Part shown: piece by piece, positions 17,696 to 27,639 of the stretch
Position numbering within the stretch: position 1 is the stretch's first letter
Layout of the letters: every line of letters begins with the position of its first letter
Notes under the pieces: generated by a model
What the model was told of the DNA's origin: nothing
Databases searched by the model: none
The model's input: only the letters and a program-made list of their open reading frames with translations
Program-made: the position numbers and the translations under genes
NCBI RefSeq assembly: GCF_900106015.1
Contig: NZ_LT629797.1
Coordinates: 3,100,001 to 3,164,000 of the forward strand
DNA: 64,000 bases
Direction: 5' to 3'
From: Pseudomonas sihuiensis
Lineage (GTDB): Bacteria; Pseudomonadota; Gammaproteobacteria; Pseudomonadales; Pseudomonadaceae

Positions 17696-18463
17696 TCAGG
17701 CCACCACGGCAATCTTGCGGGCGCTGCCGGGCTGTTCGATCAGTTCGATATCGATGTCGTAGAGCTGGCTGAGCAACGGCCCGCTGAGCAGCTCGTCCGG
17801 GCTGCCATCGAAAAAGATCCGCCCCTGCTTGAGCGCGATCACCCGGTCGGCATGCCGCGCGGTGAGGTTGATGTCGTGGAGGATGGCAACGATGCCGCGC
17901 CCGCTGTCGCGGTTGAGCTGACGCAGCAGGCCCATCAGCTCGTACTGATGGGCCAGGTCCAGCGCCGAGGTTGGCTCGTCGAGCAGCAGCAGCGGTGATT
18001 GCTGAGCCAGCAGCATGGCGATCCAGGCGCGCTGGCGCTCACCGCCGGAGAGACTGTCGGCCAGGTGCTCGGCGTAGTGGGCGACATCGGTCTGCGCCAG
18101 CGCCTCATCGACGGCCGCGTGATCCTCGGCGCGCCAGCGACCCAGCAGGCCGCGCCAGGGAAAGCGCCCCAGATGCACCAGTTCGCGCACGGTCAGGCCA
18201 GCGACATCGGGCAGGTGCTGTGGCAGGAAGGCCACGCGCTGGGCAAAGTCACGGGCAGAAAAACCGGCCAGGGTACGCCCGTCCAGCTGCAGCGAACCTC
18301 GGGTCGGCTGCAGCTGCCGCGCCAGCAGGTTCATCAGGGTCGACTTGCCCGAGCCGTTGTGGCCGAGGATCACGGTGAAGCGATCACCTTCGAGGTGCAG
18401 TTCGTCCAGCGCCAGCGTCACCCGCTCGCCGCGGCGTACTTCGATATCACGCAACATCAACAT
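17696..18463 (-). CDS. Siderophore ABC transporter ATPase (FhuC-like)
   Basis: A 255-residue ABC ATPase with Walker A GHNGSGKST, signature LSGGERQRAWIAMLL, Walker B LLLLDEPTSALD and the switch histidine in AILHDINL. This is the FecE/FhuC subfamily, powering the double permease encoded next. Its start overlaps the end of the reductase gene by 7 bases, consistent with one operon of four genes. Confidence 0.92.
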   Translation of the reverse strand: MLMLRDIEVRRGERVTLALDELHLEGDRFTVILGHNGSGKSTLMNLLARQLQPTRGSLQLDGRTLAGFSARDFAQRVAFLPQHLPDVAGLTVRELVHLGRFPWRGLLGRWRAEDHAAVDEALAQTDVAHYAEHLADSLSGGERQRAWIAMLLAQQSPLLLLDEPTSALDLAHQYELMGLLRQLNRDSGRGIVAILHDINLTARHADRVIALKQGRIFFDGSPDELLSGPLLSQLYDIDIELIEQPGSARKIAVVA

Positions 18464-19203
18464 GCCAGGGCCAGCTCCTCGCGCAGGCGCAGCAGGCGCT
18501 CGTCACGCCGTAGCTTCGGGCAGGTGCTGCACAGCTCGCCATCGCAACGCCGAAAATGCTGACAGCAGGCCTTGCGCTCCAGGGTCAGGCAGTCGCGGCC
18601 ATCGTCCAGCCGCACCTCCAGCAGGTCGCTGCCACCACGCAAGTCCAATGCCTCCAGCCAGCGTGCCGCCAGCGCGCGCAGTTGCTGGTTGTCCAGAGTC
18701 AGCTGGCGCTGCACCAGCAACAAGGCGGCCAGCACGTAATCGGCCGCCAGGCGCTGGGCCAGCTTGCCGTGGATGCTTTGTACCTGGCAGAACTCGGCGT
18801 GCTGGCGGCGCAGCAGTTGCTCGAGCTGGCTGGCAGCCAGGCCGATCAGCTGATCTTCCGTAGCCTGCTGCGGGCAGTGCTCGGGCAGACAGAAACCCGA
18901 CACCACGCCGCCCTGCACCGCCTGCCCCAGGCTCGCCAGACAGGGCACGCGCTGCGCCAGGTGTACGCCGAGCAAGGTCAGGTAGATGGGTTGCCAGACC
19001 AGGTAGGTCCAGCTGCGCACCGTCCAGTAATGCGGCCCGGCCTCGGGATGAGCCTGCTGCCAGTACTGATAGAGCGCGGCGATACGCCGGTCGTTGCCCT
19101 CGCTCCCGCACACCAGCAGATCGGCACCGGGCACACCGATACGCCCCTGCAGCCCAGGCAGGCTGCGGGCAATCACGTCGAGCAGGTGGTGAATATCGTG
19201 CAT
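18457..19203 (-). CDS. FhuF-like siderophore-iron reductase
   Basis: A 248-residue protein. The C-terminal motif CC-x10-C-x2-C (CCQHFRRCDGELCSTC) matches the [2Fe-2S] site of FhuF, which reduces ferric siderophores in the cytoplasm to release iron. The rest is helical and weakly conserved, as in the family. The ATG at 19203 is preferred over an upstream alternative because it starts the compact domain. It heads the run leading into the ABC ATPase; a candidate Fur site lies about 45 bases upstream. Confidence 0.82.
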   Translation of the reverse strand: MHDIHHLLDVIARSLPGLQGRIGVPGADLLVCGSEGNDRRIAALYQYWQQAHPEAGPHYWTVRSWTYLVWQPIYLTLLGVHLAQRVPCLASLGQAVQGGVVSGFCLPEHCPQQATEDQLIGLAASQLEQLLRRQHAEFCQVQSIHGKLAQRLAADYVLAALLLVQRQLTLDNQQLRALAARWLEALDLRGGSDLLEVRLDDGRDCLTLERKACCQHFRRCDGELCSTCPKLRRDERLLRLREELALAC

Positions 19204-19248
19204 CGCGGCGAATCCGGATGATGGAAGCAATGCGAAGAGCGAATTTAA

Positions 19249-19281
19249 TCATTGATACGCATCTGCATCAAATTATCATTC
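19249..19281 (-). promoter_or_regulatory. Candidate Fur box upstream of the siderophore operon
   Basis: On the minus strand the stretch contains AATGATAAT followed by TTGATGCAGATGCG and TATCAATGATT. Nine contiguous bases fit the Fur consensus (AATGATAAT), and the right half is poor. TTGAT and ATCAA also form an inverted pair around ten bases. The location between the MFS gene and the reductase gene suits iron control of the four downstream genes. A position-weight scan would be needed to settle it. Confidence 0.4.
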
Positions 19282-19293
19282 GCCACTCAAGAC

Positions 19294-20454
19294 TCAGGCC
19301 ACCTTGGGCTTGCGCACCAGCATCGGGAACAACGCGGCGGTCAGCAGCAGCCCGGCAGCACCGACCCAGAACGGCATCGCCTGACCGTAGTGGCTGACCA
19401 GCAAGCCCGCGCCGTAGGCCGAGCCCATGTTGCCCAGGCACTGGAAGATATTGATCTTGCTGAAGTCCACCGCGTAGTGCTCCGGCGAGCTGAGCTCGAA
19501 CAGCAAGGCATCGAGGCGCACGGTGACCTGATACAGCGCCCAGCCAAACAGCACGCGGCCGAGCAGGATCAGCCACTGATCGCCGAAGCCCTGGATGAAG
19601 GTGGCCGCCGCGCCCAGCAGCAGACCGGCGAGAATGCCGTCACGGGTGTTGCCCTGCTTGGTCGCGCGGCGCCCCCACCACAGCGCCAACACGGCTACGG
19701 CGCCAGGCAACGCATAGACGAAGCCGGCGGCCATCTCGCTGTTCCAGTGCGCCACCTGCTGCCAGTAGACGGCAAAGAACGGCCGGGTGACGTAACCGAC
19801 GAAGTAGAACAGCAGCATCACCAGGCACAGGCGGTAGATCGCCGGCAGACTGCGCGCCTCGTTCTTCACCGGTGCCTCGTCGCTCGCCGGCTGCTCGCCC
19901 GGAGCCGGCAGGTAGCCACGCACCAGATGCATGCAGATGGCCATCTGGATGAAGTCGCCGGCAGCCATCACCAGAAACACATCGCCAATGTTCATGATCT
20001 GCAGAATAAGGCCACCCAGCGCAGCGCCGAGAATGGCACCGAAGTGCACCACCACCGACAGGGTGCCGATGGTCTGGGTGTGGTTGTCCTGCTGCTGCAG
20101 GCTCATCACGTAGGGGTACATCAGCAGGTAGCTGCCCTTGAACACCACCATCAGCAACGACACCACCCAGAACAGCGGCAGCGAGTCGATGAAATAGCAG
20201 GCGGCGGTCAGGCTGCCGGCCATCAGTTGCGCGCTGATCAGGATGCGCACCGGGTGCACGCGCTTGGCCAGACGCGCCCAGAGCGGAAACACCGCCATCA
20301 CCACCAGGCTGACCACCGCCAGATAGAGACCGACATGCTGCTCCGGCGGATTGTCGAAACGCTCGGCGAAATACTGCGGATAAAAAGGAATGATCAGGTT
20401 ATCGGTGATCACCGCCAGGGCGGTCATCATGATCAGGCAGGTACGCAGCGTCAT
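19294..20454 (-). CDS. MFS transporter, probably siderophore-related
   Basis: A 386-residue protein with about twelve transmembrane helices; the loop between helices 2 and 3 holds the MFS-like PLWARLAKRVHPVR, and a charged central loop (about residues 188-206) separates the halves. The substrate cannot be read from sequence. Location directly upstream of, and on the same strand as, the FhuF-like reductase and ABC importer suggests export of a siderophore or movement of a ferric siderophore. No siderophore synthetase or TonB-dependent receptor gene is present in the window. Confidence 0.75.
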   Translation of the reverse strand: MTLRTCLIMMTALAVITDNLIIPFYPQYFAERFDNPPEQHVGLYLAVVSLVVMAVFPLWARLAKRVHPVRILISAQLMAGSLTAACYFIDSLPLFWVVSLLMVVFKGSYLLMYPYVMSLQQQDNHTQTIGTLSVVVHFGAILGAALGGLILQIMNIGDVFLVMAAGDFIQMAICMHLVRGYLPAPGEQPASDEAPVKNEARSLPAIYRLCLVMLLFYFVGYVTRPFFAVYWQQVAHWNSEMAAGFVYALPGAVAVLALWWGRRATKQGNTRDGILAGLLLGAAATFIQGFGDQWLILLGRVLFGWALYQVTVRLDALLFELSSPEHYAVDFSKINIFQCLGNMGSAYGAGLLVSHYGQAMPFWVGAAGLLLTAALFPMLVRKPKVA

Positions 20455-20597
20455 CGGAGGCAGTCGGGCAAGGCGGCAGGGCCGCGCATGATGCCATTTC
20501 CAGACTGGCTAACGCCAATACGCACGAGAATCAGAAAGGCTAACGACCGGCATGGCGTGCAGCGAATTTAGGCCTGTTAGTGATAAGCTCGCGCACC

Positions 20598-21395
20598 ATG
20601 AAAACGCCAAACTTCCGCCCCGTAGTGCTCTGCATGTCCGGTCACGACCCCAGTGGTGGTGCTGGTCTGCAGGCCGATATCGAAGCCCTGCTGGCCCAAG
20701 GCTGCCACGCCGCACCGACGGTGACCGCCCTGACCGTGCAGGATACCGTCAACGTTTCCGACTTCCGCGTGCTCGACCGCGACTGGGTGCTGGCCCAGGC
20801 CCGCGCGGTGATCGCCGACATGCCGGTGGCCGCCGTCAAACTGGGCATGCTCGGCTCGGTGGACATGGTCGACACCGTGCTCGAGGTGATGAGCCAGTTG
20901 CCTGGCGTGCCACTGGTCTGTGATCCGGTGCTGCGTGCCGGCGGTGGCGGCTTGCTGGGCAAGGACGACGTCGGTTATGCCATGCGCGAGCGGCTGTTCG
21001 CCGTGTCCACCATCGCCACGCCGAACCTGCCGGAAGCACGCATTCTCGCCGAATTGCCGGAAGGTACGGCCGACGAGTGCGCGGACAAGCTGCTGCCCTT
21101 CATCGAGCACCTGCTGATCACTGGCGGCCATGGCGATGAAGCCGAAGTGCACAACCGCCTGTACAGCCGCGATGGCGGCCGCCATACTTTTACCTGCGCG
21201 CGCCTGCCCGGCAGCTACCATGGCTCCGGCTGCACCCTGGCCAGCACCCTGGCCGGGCGCCTGGCCCTGGGTGAGGAGCTGCTCAGCGCAGTACGCAGCG
21301 CCCTCGATTACACCTGGCGCACCCTGCGTGATGCCGAGCAACCCGGCCACGGCCAGTACGTGCCACGCCGCCTGCCGCTGGATTACGGCCAATGA
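20598..21395 (+). CDS. thiD: Hydroxymethylpyrimidine / phosphomethylpyrimidine kinase
   Basis: A 265-residue ribokinase-fold enzyme that phosphorylates HMP and then HMP-P in thiamine synthesis. [15 protein letters not shown] near the N-terminus and the C-terminal [17 protein letters not shown] (anion hole with catalytic Asp/Cys region) are diagnostic. The ATG at 20598 is chosen over a GTG at 20580, since the family begins a few residues before RPVVLCMSG. Its TGA overlaps the thiE start (ATGA), so the two genes are translationally coupled. Confidence 0.93.
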   Translation: MKTPNFRPVVLCMSGHDPSGGAGLQADIEALLAQGCHAAPTVTALTVQDTVNVSDFRVLDRDWVLAQARAVIADMPVAAVKLGMLGSVDMVDTVLEVMSQLPGVPLVCDPVLRAGGGGLLGKDDVGYAMRERLFAVSTIATPNLPEARILAELPEGTADECADKLLPFIEHLLITGGHGDEAEVHNRLYSRDGGRHTFTCARLPGSYHGSGCTLASTLAGRLALGEELLSAVRSALDYTWRTLRDAEQPGHGQYVPRRLPLDYGQ

Positions 21396-22015
21396 GCCTG
21401 CGCGGCCTCTACGCCATCACCGATACGCCGCTGCTGGCCGGCGGCAAGCTGCTGCCCTACGCCGAAGCCGCGCTGATTGGCGGTGCACGGCTGCTGCAGT
21501 ACCGCGACAAGTCCGCCGATACCGTGCGCCGCTTCGATGAAGCCCAGGCACTGGCCGAACTGTGTCAACGCCATGGCGCCACGCTGATCATCAACGATGA
21601 CCTGGAGCTGGCCGCGCGCCTGGGCGTCGGCCTGCACCTGGGCCAGACCGACGGTTCGCTGGCCGCAGCCCGCGCCCGCCTCGGCGCGGATGCCGTGATC
21701 GGCGGCACCTGCCATGCCCAGCTGGAGCTGGCCGAGCGCGCCGTCGCCGAAGGCGCCAGCTACATCGCCTTTGGTCGTTTCTTCAATTCCAACACCAAAC
21801 CCGGCGCCCCGGCGGCGACCGTGGAGCTGCTGGATCAGGCCCGCACGCGTTTTGCCCAGCCCATCGTCGCCATCGGCGGCGTGACCCTGGAAACCGCCCC
21901 CGGCCTGATCGCCCGCGGCGCCAGCATGGTCGCCGTGATCCACGCTCTGTTCGCTGCGGACTCCGCCCTTGAGGTGCAAGACCGCGCCCGCGCCTTTGCC
22001 GCGCTGTTCGATTGA
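21392..22015 (+). CDS. thiE: Thiamine phosphate synthase
   Basis: A 207-residue TIM-barrel enzyme joining HMP-PP and the thiazole phosphate. YAITDTPLL starts the barrel, [10 protein letters not shown] carries the substrate arginine/lysine residues, [10 protein letters not shown] the magnesium-binding Asp pair, GLHLGQTDG follows, and [14 protein letters not shown] is the phosphate loop. It is 4 bases overlapped with thiD and 23 bases before hemL. Confidence 0.93.
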   Translation: MSLRGLYAITDTPLLAGGKLLPYAEAALIGGARLLQYRDKSADTVRRFDEAQALAELCQRHGATLIINDDLELAARLGVGLHLGQTDGSLAAARARLGADAVIGGTCHAQLELAERAVAEGASYIAFGRFFNSNTKPGAPAATVELLDQARTRFAQPIVAIGGVTLETAPGLIARGASMVAVIHALFAADSALEVQDRARAFAALFD

Positions 22016-22038
22016 TCCCTTTTCAGAGAGAACCTGCC

Positions 22039-23328
22039 ATGTCCCGCTCCGAAATCCTCTTCGCCAACGCCCAGAAACACATCCCCGGCGGCGTCAACTC
22101 GCCGGTGCGCGCCTTCCGCAGCGTTGGCGGCACGCCGCTGTTCTTCAAGCATGCCGAAGGCGCCTACGTGGTGGACGAAGACGACAAGCGCTATGTCGAC
22201 TACGTCGGTTCCTGGGGCCCTATGATCCTCGGCCACAGCCACCCGGACGTGCTCGACTCGGTGCGTCGTCAACTGCAGCACGGCCTGTCCTACGGCGCGC
22301 CGACCGCCCTGGAAACCGAGATGGCCGAGCTGGTGTGCTCGCTGGTACCGTCGATGGAGATGGTGCGCATGGTCAGCTCCGGCACCGAGGCGACCATGAG
22401 CGCCATCCGTCTGGCCCGTGGTTACACCGGCCGCGACAGCATCATCAAGTTCGAGGGCTGCTACCACGGCCACTCCGACAGCCTGCTGGTCAAGGCCGGC
22501 TCCGGCGCCCTGACCCAGGGCGTGCCGAACTCCGCCGGCGTGCCAGCGGCCTTCGCCAAACACACCCTGACCCTGCCGTTCAACGATATCGATGCCGTGG
22601 CCGAGTGCCTAGCGCAGGTCGGCAAAGAAGTGGCGTGCATCATCGTCGAACCGGTGGCCGGCAACATGAACTGCGTACCGCCGGCGCCGGGCTTCCTCGA
22701 AGGCCTGCGCGAGCAGTGCGACAAGCACGGTGTGGTGCTGATCTTCGACGAGGTGATGACCGGTTTCCGTGTCGCCCTCGGCGGCGCCCAGGCGCACTAT
22801 GGCGTCACCCCGGATCTGACCACCTTCGGCAAGATCATCGGCGGCGGCATGCCGGTCGGCTGCTTCGGCGGCAAACGCGCGATCATGGAATGCATCGCCC
22901 CGCTCGGCCCGGTCTACCAGGCCGGCACCCTGTCGGGTAACCCGCTGGCCATGGCCGCCGGCCTGACCACGCTGAAGCTGATCAGCCGACCGGGCTTCCA
23001 CACCGAGCTGACCGATTACACCACGCGCATGCTCGACGGCCTGCAGCAGCGCGCGGATGCAGCCGGCATCCCCTTCGTCACTACCCAGGCAGGCGCCATG
23101 TTCGGCCTGTACTTCAGCGGCGCCGACGACATCGTCACCTTCGCCGACGTAATGGCCAGTGACAGCGCGCGCTTCAACCGCTTCTTCCACCTGATGCTGG
23201 ACGGCGGTGTGTACCTGGCGCCGAGCGCCTTCGAAGCCGGTTTCACCTCCATCGCCCATGGCGACATGGAGCTGGACATCACCTTCGCCGCCGCCGAGCG
23301 CGCCTTCGCCGAGCTGAAAAAAACCTGA
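22039..23328 (+). CDS. hemL: Glutamate-1-semialdehyde 2,1-aminomutase
   Basis: A 429-residue PLP enzyme that converts glutamate-1-semialdehyde to 5-aminolevulinate, the last step of the C5 route to heme and cobalamin. The N-terminal [43 protein letters not shown] and the PLP-lysine stretch [14 protein letters not shown] are all present. GAGAGAA precedes the ATG at 22039. Its stop overlaps the ATG of the next membrane-protein gene (TGATG). Confidence 0.95.
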   Translation: MSRSEILFANAQKHIPGGVNSPVRAFRSVGGTPLFFKHAEGAYVVDEDDKRYVDYVGSWGPMILGHSHPDVLDSVRRQLQHGLSYGAPTALETEMAELVCSLVPSMEMVRMVSSGTEATMSAIRLARGYTGRDSIIKFEGCYHGHSDSLLVKAGSGALTQGVPNSAGVPAAFAKHTLTLPFNDIDAVAECLAQVGKEVACIIVEPVAGNMNCVPPAPGFLEGLREQCDKHGVVLIFDEVMTGFRVALGGAQAHYGVTPDLTTFGKIIGGGMPVGCFGGKRAIMECIAPLGPVYQAGTLSGNPLAMAAGLTTLKLISRPGFHTELTDYTTRMLDGLQQRADAAGIPFVTTQAGAMFGLYFSGADDIVTFADVMASDSARFNRFFHLMLDGGVYLAPSAFEAGFTSIAHGDMELDITFAAAERAFAELKKT

Positions 23329-23960
23329 TGCAATACAGCACCGCCTTCAGTGATGCGTTGCTGGCGCTGGCCTGCGGCGTTTGTGTCTGGCTGATCGGCC
23401 GGGCGCGCGGGCGCTACGGCGAGGGCGATCAGCCAGCGCTGTTCTGCGCCCTGCTCGGCTTCCTGCTGCCGGCAGCAGCGGCCAGCGTCGGCGTGATCCG
23501 TTTCGGCTTCGATCCGAGCTGGCAGGCCGCACACCTGTGGCTCTCCCAGGCCAGCAACTTTCTCGGTCTGCCGCTGCTCGGCGCCGCGGCATTGGCCCTG
23601 GGTCGTGGTTGGGCCTGGAGCCGGCCGAACTGGGGACGTATCCTGCTGGGCCTGTGCGCCTTCTTCGAGCTGTTCCGGCAGATGGGCTACCTGGAGGACT
23701 ACCGCCTGGTGCTGAACCTGGCCACGCTGGCGCTGATTCTCTATGCCGGCGCAGTCCAATGGCCGCGCCGGGCGCCAGCGATCAGCGCAGGCGTTGTGGT
23801 GGGATTGTTCCTGCTGGCCGGCCTGGCGGTAGGCACCGAAGGCGTGATCGGCCCGCTGCGCCGTATCGATCTGTTCCACGTTCTGCTCACTCCAGCGTAT
23901 CCACTGCTGGCCTGGCTGCTGCTGAGCCTGCCGGGAAGTGCGAAACGACAGACCGGGTAA
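23328..23960 (+). CDS. Conserved membrane protein of unknown function
   Basis: A 210-residue protein with about six predicted hydrophobic helices and short loops. No conserved catalytic residues were recognised. It is coupled to hemL by a one-base stop/start overlap, which I recall as also the case for the PAO1 gene after hemL. A role near heme or membrane homeostasis is only a guess from position. Confidence 0.65.
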   Translation: MQYSTAFSDALLALACGVCVWLIGRARGRYGEGDQPALFCALLGFLLPAAAASVGVIRFGFDPSWQAAHLWLSQASNFLGLPLLGAAALALGRGWAWSRPNWGRILLGLCAFFELFRQMGYLEDYRLVLNLATLALILYAGAVQWPRRAPAISAGVVVGLFLLAGLAVGTEGVIGPLRRIDLFHVLLTPAYPLLAWLLLSLPGSAKRQTG

Positions 23961-23999
23961 AGCCTTTGTAAGGAGCACGCGGTTTATTCCATAATGCGA

Positions 24000-24024
24000 C
24001 GGTCGGCACGTTTTGCGCCGACCG
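24000..24024 (+). promoter_or_regulatory. Leader stem-loop before the Sel1-repeat gene
   Basis: CGGTCGGC (24000-24007) pairs perfectly with GCCGACCG (24017-24024) across nine bases. CATAAT at 23990-23995 could be a -10, which would put the hairpin at the very 5' end of the transcript. There is no T-run, so stability control is more likely than termination. The -35 is poor. Confidence 0.35.
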
Positions 24025-24066
24025 GGCACGTCACCCGACCTGAACTGCCGAGGTCCCGTTATCCAG

Positions 24067-24615
24067 ATGAACCGCACCGGCCGCACCCTGTCTCTGGGCT
24101 GCCTGTTGCTTTTCCTCCCGCTGTTTGCGCTCGCAGGCGGCAACTCTCTGCTGATCCCCGCCAGCGGCAGCTGCGCCCTGAACGCCGCTCCCGAAGAAAT
24201 GCCCGATGCCCTGGCCAGCTGCCAGGAAATGGCCCGCGCCGGCAACATGCAGGCGGCCTATGAACTGGGCGAGTACTACTACGACGGCAAACGCACGCCA
24301 CGTGATTTCAAACAAGCCCTGACCTGGTTCGAGCGCGCCTCGCTGCAGGGCCATGCCGAAGCCCAATTGCGCCTGGGCACCATGTTCTTCCGCGGCGAAG
24401 GCGTACCGGCCAACAACGTGCAGGCCTACATCGTGTTGAAGATGGCCTCGGTCAATGGCTCGGACGAAGCCATGGACAGCGCCGACCTGGTGTCGGCACA
24501 GATGCGCCGCGATGAACTGGAAATCGCCAGCCAGGTGCTGGGGCAGATCTTCCGCAGCTATCTGCTGGAGCTGCAGACCGCCGAAGGTCGCTCGCCTTTC
24601 GCGCCGTTGCCCTAA
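24067..24615 (+). CDS. Secreted Sel1-like repeat protein
   Basis: A 182-residue protein with a signal peptide (LSLGCLLLFLPLFALA, cleavage near residue 20). It has two Sel1-type repeats: AAYELGEYYYDGKRTPRDFK / QALTWFERAS and AEAQLRLGTMFFRGEGVPAN. Sel1 repeats form helical hairpins for protein binding in the periplasm. The ATG at 24067 is used because the upstream extension lacks signal-peptide character. It is separated from the previous gene by about 100 bases that hold a possible promoter and stem-loop. Confidence 0.75.
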   Translation: MNRTGRTLSLGCLLLFLPLFALAGGNSLLIPASGSCALNAAPEEMPDALASCQEMARAGNMQAAYELGEYYYDGKRTPRDFKQALTWFERASLQGHAEAQLRLGTMFFRGEGVPANNVQAYIVLKMASVNGSDEAMDSADLVSAQMRRDELEIASQVLGQIFRSYLLELQTAEGRSPFAPLP

Positions 24616-24629
24616 AGGTAGAGCCAGGC

Positions 24630-24694
24630 GTAGGGTGGGCTTCAGCCCACCAAGTAGCCTCTCGATACCGCCGGTGGGCTAAAGCCCACCCTAC
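24630..24694. repeat. Extragenic palindrome (gtagggtgggcttcagcccacc family)
   Basis: GTAGGGTGGGCTTCAGCCCACC at one end pairs with GGTGGGCTAAAGCCCACCCTAC at the other; each end can also fold by itself. A relative occurs at 36688-36758. It lies between convergent genes. Confidence 0.75.
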
Positions 24695-24715
24695 TTGCTA
24701 CTTGCAGCTTGTCGC

Positions 24716-25039
24716 TTATTTGTCCGGCATCGGCATGGGGAATGGCATGACGTTGCCACCGCCCTTGGCTTCGCTGATCTTCGCCGTACCCAGACGCTCT
24801 ACCTCGTCGATGCGGATGATCGCGTGCATCGGTACGAAGCTGCGCACCACACCCTCGAACTGCGCCTTGAGTTTCTCCTCGCTGGGGTCGACCACCAGCT
24901 GGCTGCGCTCGCCGAAGACGAACTCTTCAACCTCCAGAAAGCCCCACAGATCACTTTGAAAGATCTGCTTGGCATACATCTCGTATACCTGGCCCTGGTT
25001 GAGAAAAATCACCTTGTAGATGGGATCACGCTTGCTCAT
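24716..25039 (-). CDS. DUF1820 family protein
   Basis: A 107-residue small cytoplasmic protein of the gammaproteobacterial DUF1820 family (YKVIFLNQGQVYEMYAKQIF; GFLEVEEFVFGERSQLVVDP; VPMHAIIRIDEVER). Family function is unknown. The C-terminus is Met/Pro-rich. The ATG at 25039 gives the family's usual length. It is convergent with the Sel1 gene and divergent from miaB. Confidence 0.85.
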   Translation of the reverse strand: MSKRDPIYKVIFLNQGQVYEMYAKQIFQSDLWGFLEVEEFVFGERSQLVVDPSEEKLKAQFEGVVRSFVPMHAIIRIDEVERLGTAKISEAKGGGNVMPFPMPMPDK

Positions 25040-25093
25040 GGAGATTCGAAGCCAGGAAAAACGGGGCGCGCAGAATAGCACAGCGCCGCACGC

Positions 25094-25115
25094 GTAGCCC
25101 GGATGCAATCCGGGC
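25094..25115. repeat. Single extragenic repeat unit (gtagcccggatgcaatccgggc)
   Basis: One short palindromic unit, GTAGCCCGGATGCAATCCGG plus GC. Related units are found at 28987-29007 and, as an inverted pair, at 30731-30789. Confidence 0.65.
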
Positions 25116-25175
25116 ATGGACGACGATGCACCTGCCTGTGGCCGCAAGCTTGTAGCCTGTCGCCCACCTCTCCCC

Positions 25176-25181
25176 TATAAT
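25176..25181 (+). promoter_or_regulatory. Likely -10 of the miaB promoter
   Basis: A perfect TATAAT lies 35 bases before the miaB ATG. TTGTAG (25150-25155) is a possible -35 but the 20-base spacing is long, so the -35 is uncertain. Confidence 0.5.
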
Positions 25182-25215
25182 GCGCGGTCATTTTTTAACC
25201 ACCTCAGACAGTGCC

Positions 25216-26559
25216 ATGACCAAGAAGCTCTATATCGAAACCCACGGTTGCCAGATGAACGAGTACGACAGCTCGCGCATGGTCGACCTGCTGGGCGAGC
25301 ATCAGGCCCTGGAGGTCACGGAAAAACCCGAAGAAGCCGACGTGATCCTGCTCAATACCTGCTCGATCCGCGAGAAGGCGCAGGACAAGGTGTTCTCCCA
25401 ACTCGGCCGCTGGCGCGAGCTGAAGCAGGCCAACCCGGACCTGGTGATCGGCGTCGGCGGCTGCGTGGCCAGCCAGGAAGGCGCGGCGATTCGCGATCGC
25501 GCGCCCTATGTCGACGTGGTCTTCGGCCCGCAGACCCTGCACCGCCTGCCGGAGATGATCGACGCCGCGCGCGTAACCAAGACCGCCCAGGTGGACATCA
25601 GCTTTCCCGAGATCGAGAAGTTCGACCGCCTGCCCGAGCCGCGCGTCGACGGCCCCAGCGCCTTCGTCTCGGTGATGGAAGGTTGCAGCAAGTACTGCAC
25701 CTTCTGCGTGGTGCCCTACACCCGCGGCGAGGAAGTCAGCCGCCCACTGGTCGACGTGTTGATGGAAATCACCTCCCTCACCGAGAAGGGCGTCAAGGAA
25801 ATCACCCTGCTCGGGCAGAACGTCAACGGCTATCGCGGGGAAGCGCCGGATGGCCATATCGCCGACTTCGCCGAACTGCTGCATGCCGTGGCTGCCCTCG
25901 ATGGCGTCGAGCGCATCCGCTACACCACCAGCCACCCGCTGGAGTTCTCCGACGCGATCATCGCCGCCCATGCCGAGATCCCGCAGCTGGTGAAATACCT
26001 GCACCTGCCGGTGCAGTCCGGCTCGGATCGCATCCTCGCGGCGATGAAGCGCAACCACACCGCGCTGGAATACAAGTCGCGCATCCGCAAGCTGCGCGCC
26101 GCCGTGCCGGACATCCTGATCAGCTCGGACTTTATCGTCGGCTTCCCTGGCGAGACCGAGAAGGACTTCGATCAGACCATGAAGCTGATCGAGGACGTCG
26201 GTTTCGACTTCTCCTTCTCCTTTATCTACAGCTCGCGCCCAGGTACTCCGGCCGCCGACCTGGTCGACGATACCCCGGAAGAAGTGAAGAAGCAGCGTCT
26301 GGCCCTGCTGCAGCACCGCATCAACCAGAACGGTTTCGAGAACAGCCGGCGCATGGTCGGCACGGTGCAGCGCATTCTGGTCAGCGACTACTCGAAGAAG
26401 GACCCGGGCATGCTCCAGGGCCGCACCGAGCAGAACCGCATCGTCAATTTCCGCTGCGATAATCCGCGCCTGATCGGCCAGTTCGTCGACGTGCATATCG
26501 ACGACGCCCTGCCCCATTCGCTGCGCGGCACCCTGCTGGATGCCGACACCCTCCACTAA
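25216..26559 (+). CDS. miaB: tRNA-2-methylthio-N6-dimethylallyladenosine synthase
   Basis: A 447-residue methylthiotransferase that adds a methylthio group to i6A37 of tRNAs reading UNN codons. The N-terminal UPF0004 domain has three cluster cysteines (in [20 protein letters not shown] and GVGGCVASQ). The radical-SAM motif CSKYCTFC follows at about residue 157, and a C-terminal TRAM domain ends the protein. Start at 25216 fits the family N-terminus [15 protein letters not shown]. It is first in the miaB-ybeZ-ybeY-corC run also seen in E. coli. Confidence 0.95.
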   Translation: MTKKLYIETHGCQMNEYDSSRMVDLLGEHQALEVTEKPEEADVILLNTCSIREKAQDKVFSQLGRWRELKQANPDLVIGVGGCVASQEGAAIRDRAPYVDVVFGPQTLHRLPEMIDAARVTKTAQVDISFPEIEKFDRLPEPRVDGPSAFVSVMEGCSKYCTFCVVPYTRGEEVSRPLVDVLMEITSLTEKGVKEITLLGQNVNGYRGEAPDGHIADFAELLHAVAALDGVERIRYTTSHPLEFSDAIIAAHAEIPQLVKYLHLPVQSGSDRILAAMKRNHTALEYKSRIRKLRAAVPDILISSDFIVGFPGETEKDFDQTMKLIEDVGFDFSFSFIYSSRPGTPAADLVDDTPEEVKKQRLALLQHRINQNGFENSRRMVGTVQRILVSDYSKKDPGMLQGRTEQNRIVNFRCDNPRLIGQFVDVHIDDALPHSLRGTLLDADTLH

Positions 26560-26601
26560 CGTAGCGGGCGCCCCCACTTTGCGTTGTCGGCGGCCAGCGT
26601 T

Positions 26602-27639
26602 ATGCTGCCTTTCAATACCCAGACAAGTGACGATCACACCATCACCTTGAACGCCTCTCTAGAACCTCATCGTTTCACCCTCGAACCCTTCGAGGCCCGC
26701 CGTTTCGCCAACCTCTGCGGCCAGTTCGACGAGCACCTGCGCCTGATCGAAGAGCGCCTCGGCCTGGAAATCCGCAACCGTGGCAACCAGTTCGAAATGC
26801 TTGGTAGCGCCGACAAGACCCAGGCCGCCGAAACCCTGCTGCGCAAGCTGTACCGCGAAACCAAGGCCACCGAACTGTCGCCCGACCTGGTGCACCTGTA
26901 TTTGCAGGAATCCGGCGTCGAGGAGCTGGTCAACCCCAGCAACCTGCCTCAGGTGACCCTGCGCACCAAGAAGGGCGTGATCAAGCCGCGCGGCGCCAAC
27001 CAGCAGCGCTACGTCAAGGCGATCCTCGACAACGACATCAACTTCGGCATCGGCCCGGCCGGCACCGGCAAGACCTACCTGGCCGTGGCCTGCGCGGTGG
27101 ACGCGCTGGAGCGCGAGCAGGTGCGGCGCATCCTGCTGGTGCGCCCGGCGGTCGAGGCCGGCGAGAAGCTCGGCTTCCTGCCCGGCGACCTGGCACAGAA
27201 GATCGACCCTTACCTGCGCCCGCTGTACGACGCGCTCTATGAAATGCTCGGCTTCGACCACGTGGCCAAGCTGATCGAGAAACAGGTGATCGAGATCGCA
27301 CCGCTGGCCTACATGCGCGGCCGCACGCTTAACAACAGCTTCATCATTCTCGACGAGAGTCAGAACACCACCGTCGAGCAGATGAAGATGTTCCTCACCC
27401 GTATCGGTTTCGGCTCCACTGCCGTGATCACCGGCGACATTACCCAGGTCGACCTGCCGCGCGGCACCAAGAGCGGCCTGGCCCATGTCATCGAAGTGCT
27501 GCGTGACGTACCCGGCATCAGCTTCACCCACTTCAAGCCCAAGGACGTGGTGCGCCACCCGCTGGTGCAGCGCATCGTCGAAGCCTACGAGCGCCACGAC
27601 GCACGCCTGAGCGGCAAGGGCGACGGCCAGGATGCTTGA
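26602..27639 (+). CDS. ybeZ: PhoH-like ATPase YbeZ
   Basis: About 345 residues with a P-loop [13 protein letters not shown], a Walker B in [11 protein letters not shown] and RNA-helicase-like motifs ([21 protein letters not shown]). YbeZ is a cytoplasmic ATPase that partners the RNase YbeY, whose gene overlaps its stop. The ATG at 26602 is given; a TTG at 26647 nearer the conserved region, or a TTG at 26584, are alternatives since no good ribosome-binding site marks any of them. Confidence 0.9.
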   Translation: MLPFNTQTSDDHTITLNASLEPHRFTLEPFEARRFANLCGQFDEHLRLIEERLGLEIRNRGNQFEMLGSADKTQAAETLLRKLYRETKATELSPDLVHLYLQESGVEELVNPSNLPQVTLRTKKGVIKPRGANQQRYVKAILDNDINFGIGPAGTGKTYLAVACAVDALEREQVRRILLVRPAVEAGEKLGFLPGDLAQKIDPYLRPLYDALYEMLGFDHVAKLIEKQVIEIAPLAYMRGRTLNNSFIILDESQNTTVEQMKMFLTRIGFGSTAVITGDITQVDLPRGTKSGLAHVIEVLRDVPGISFTHFKPKDVVRHPLVQRIVEAYERHDARLSGKGDGQDA

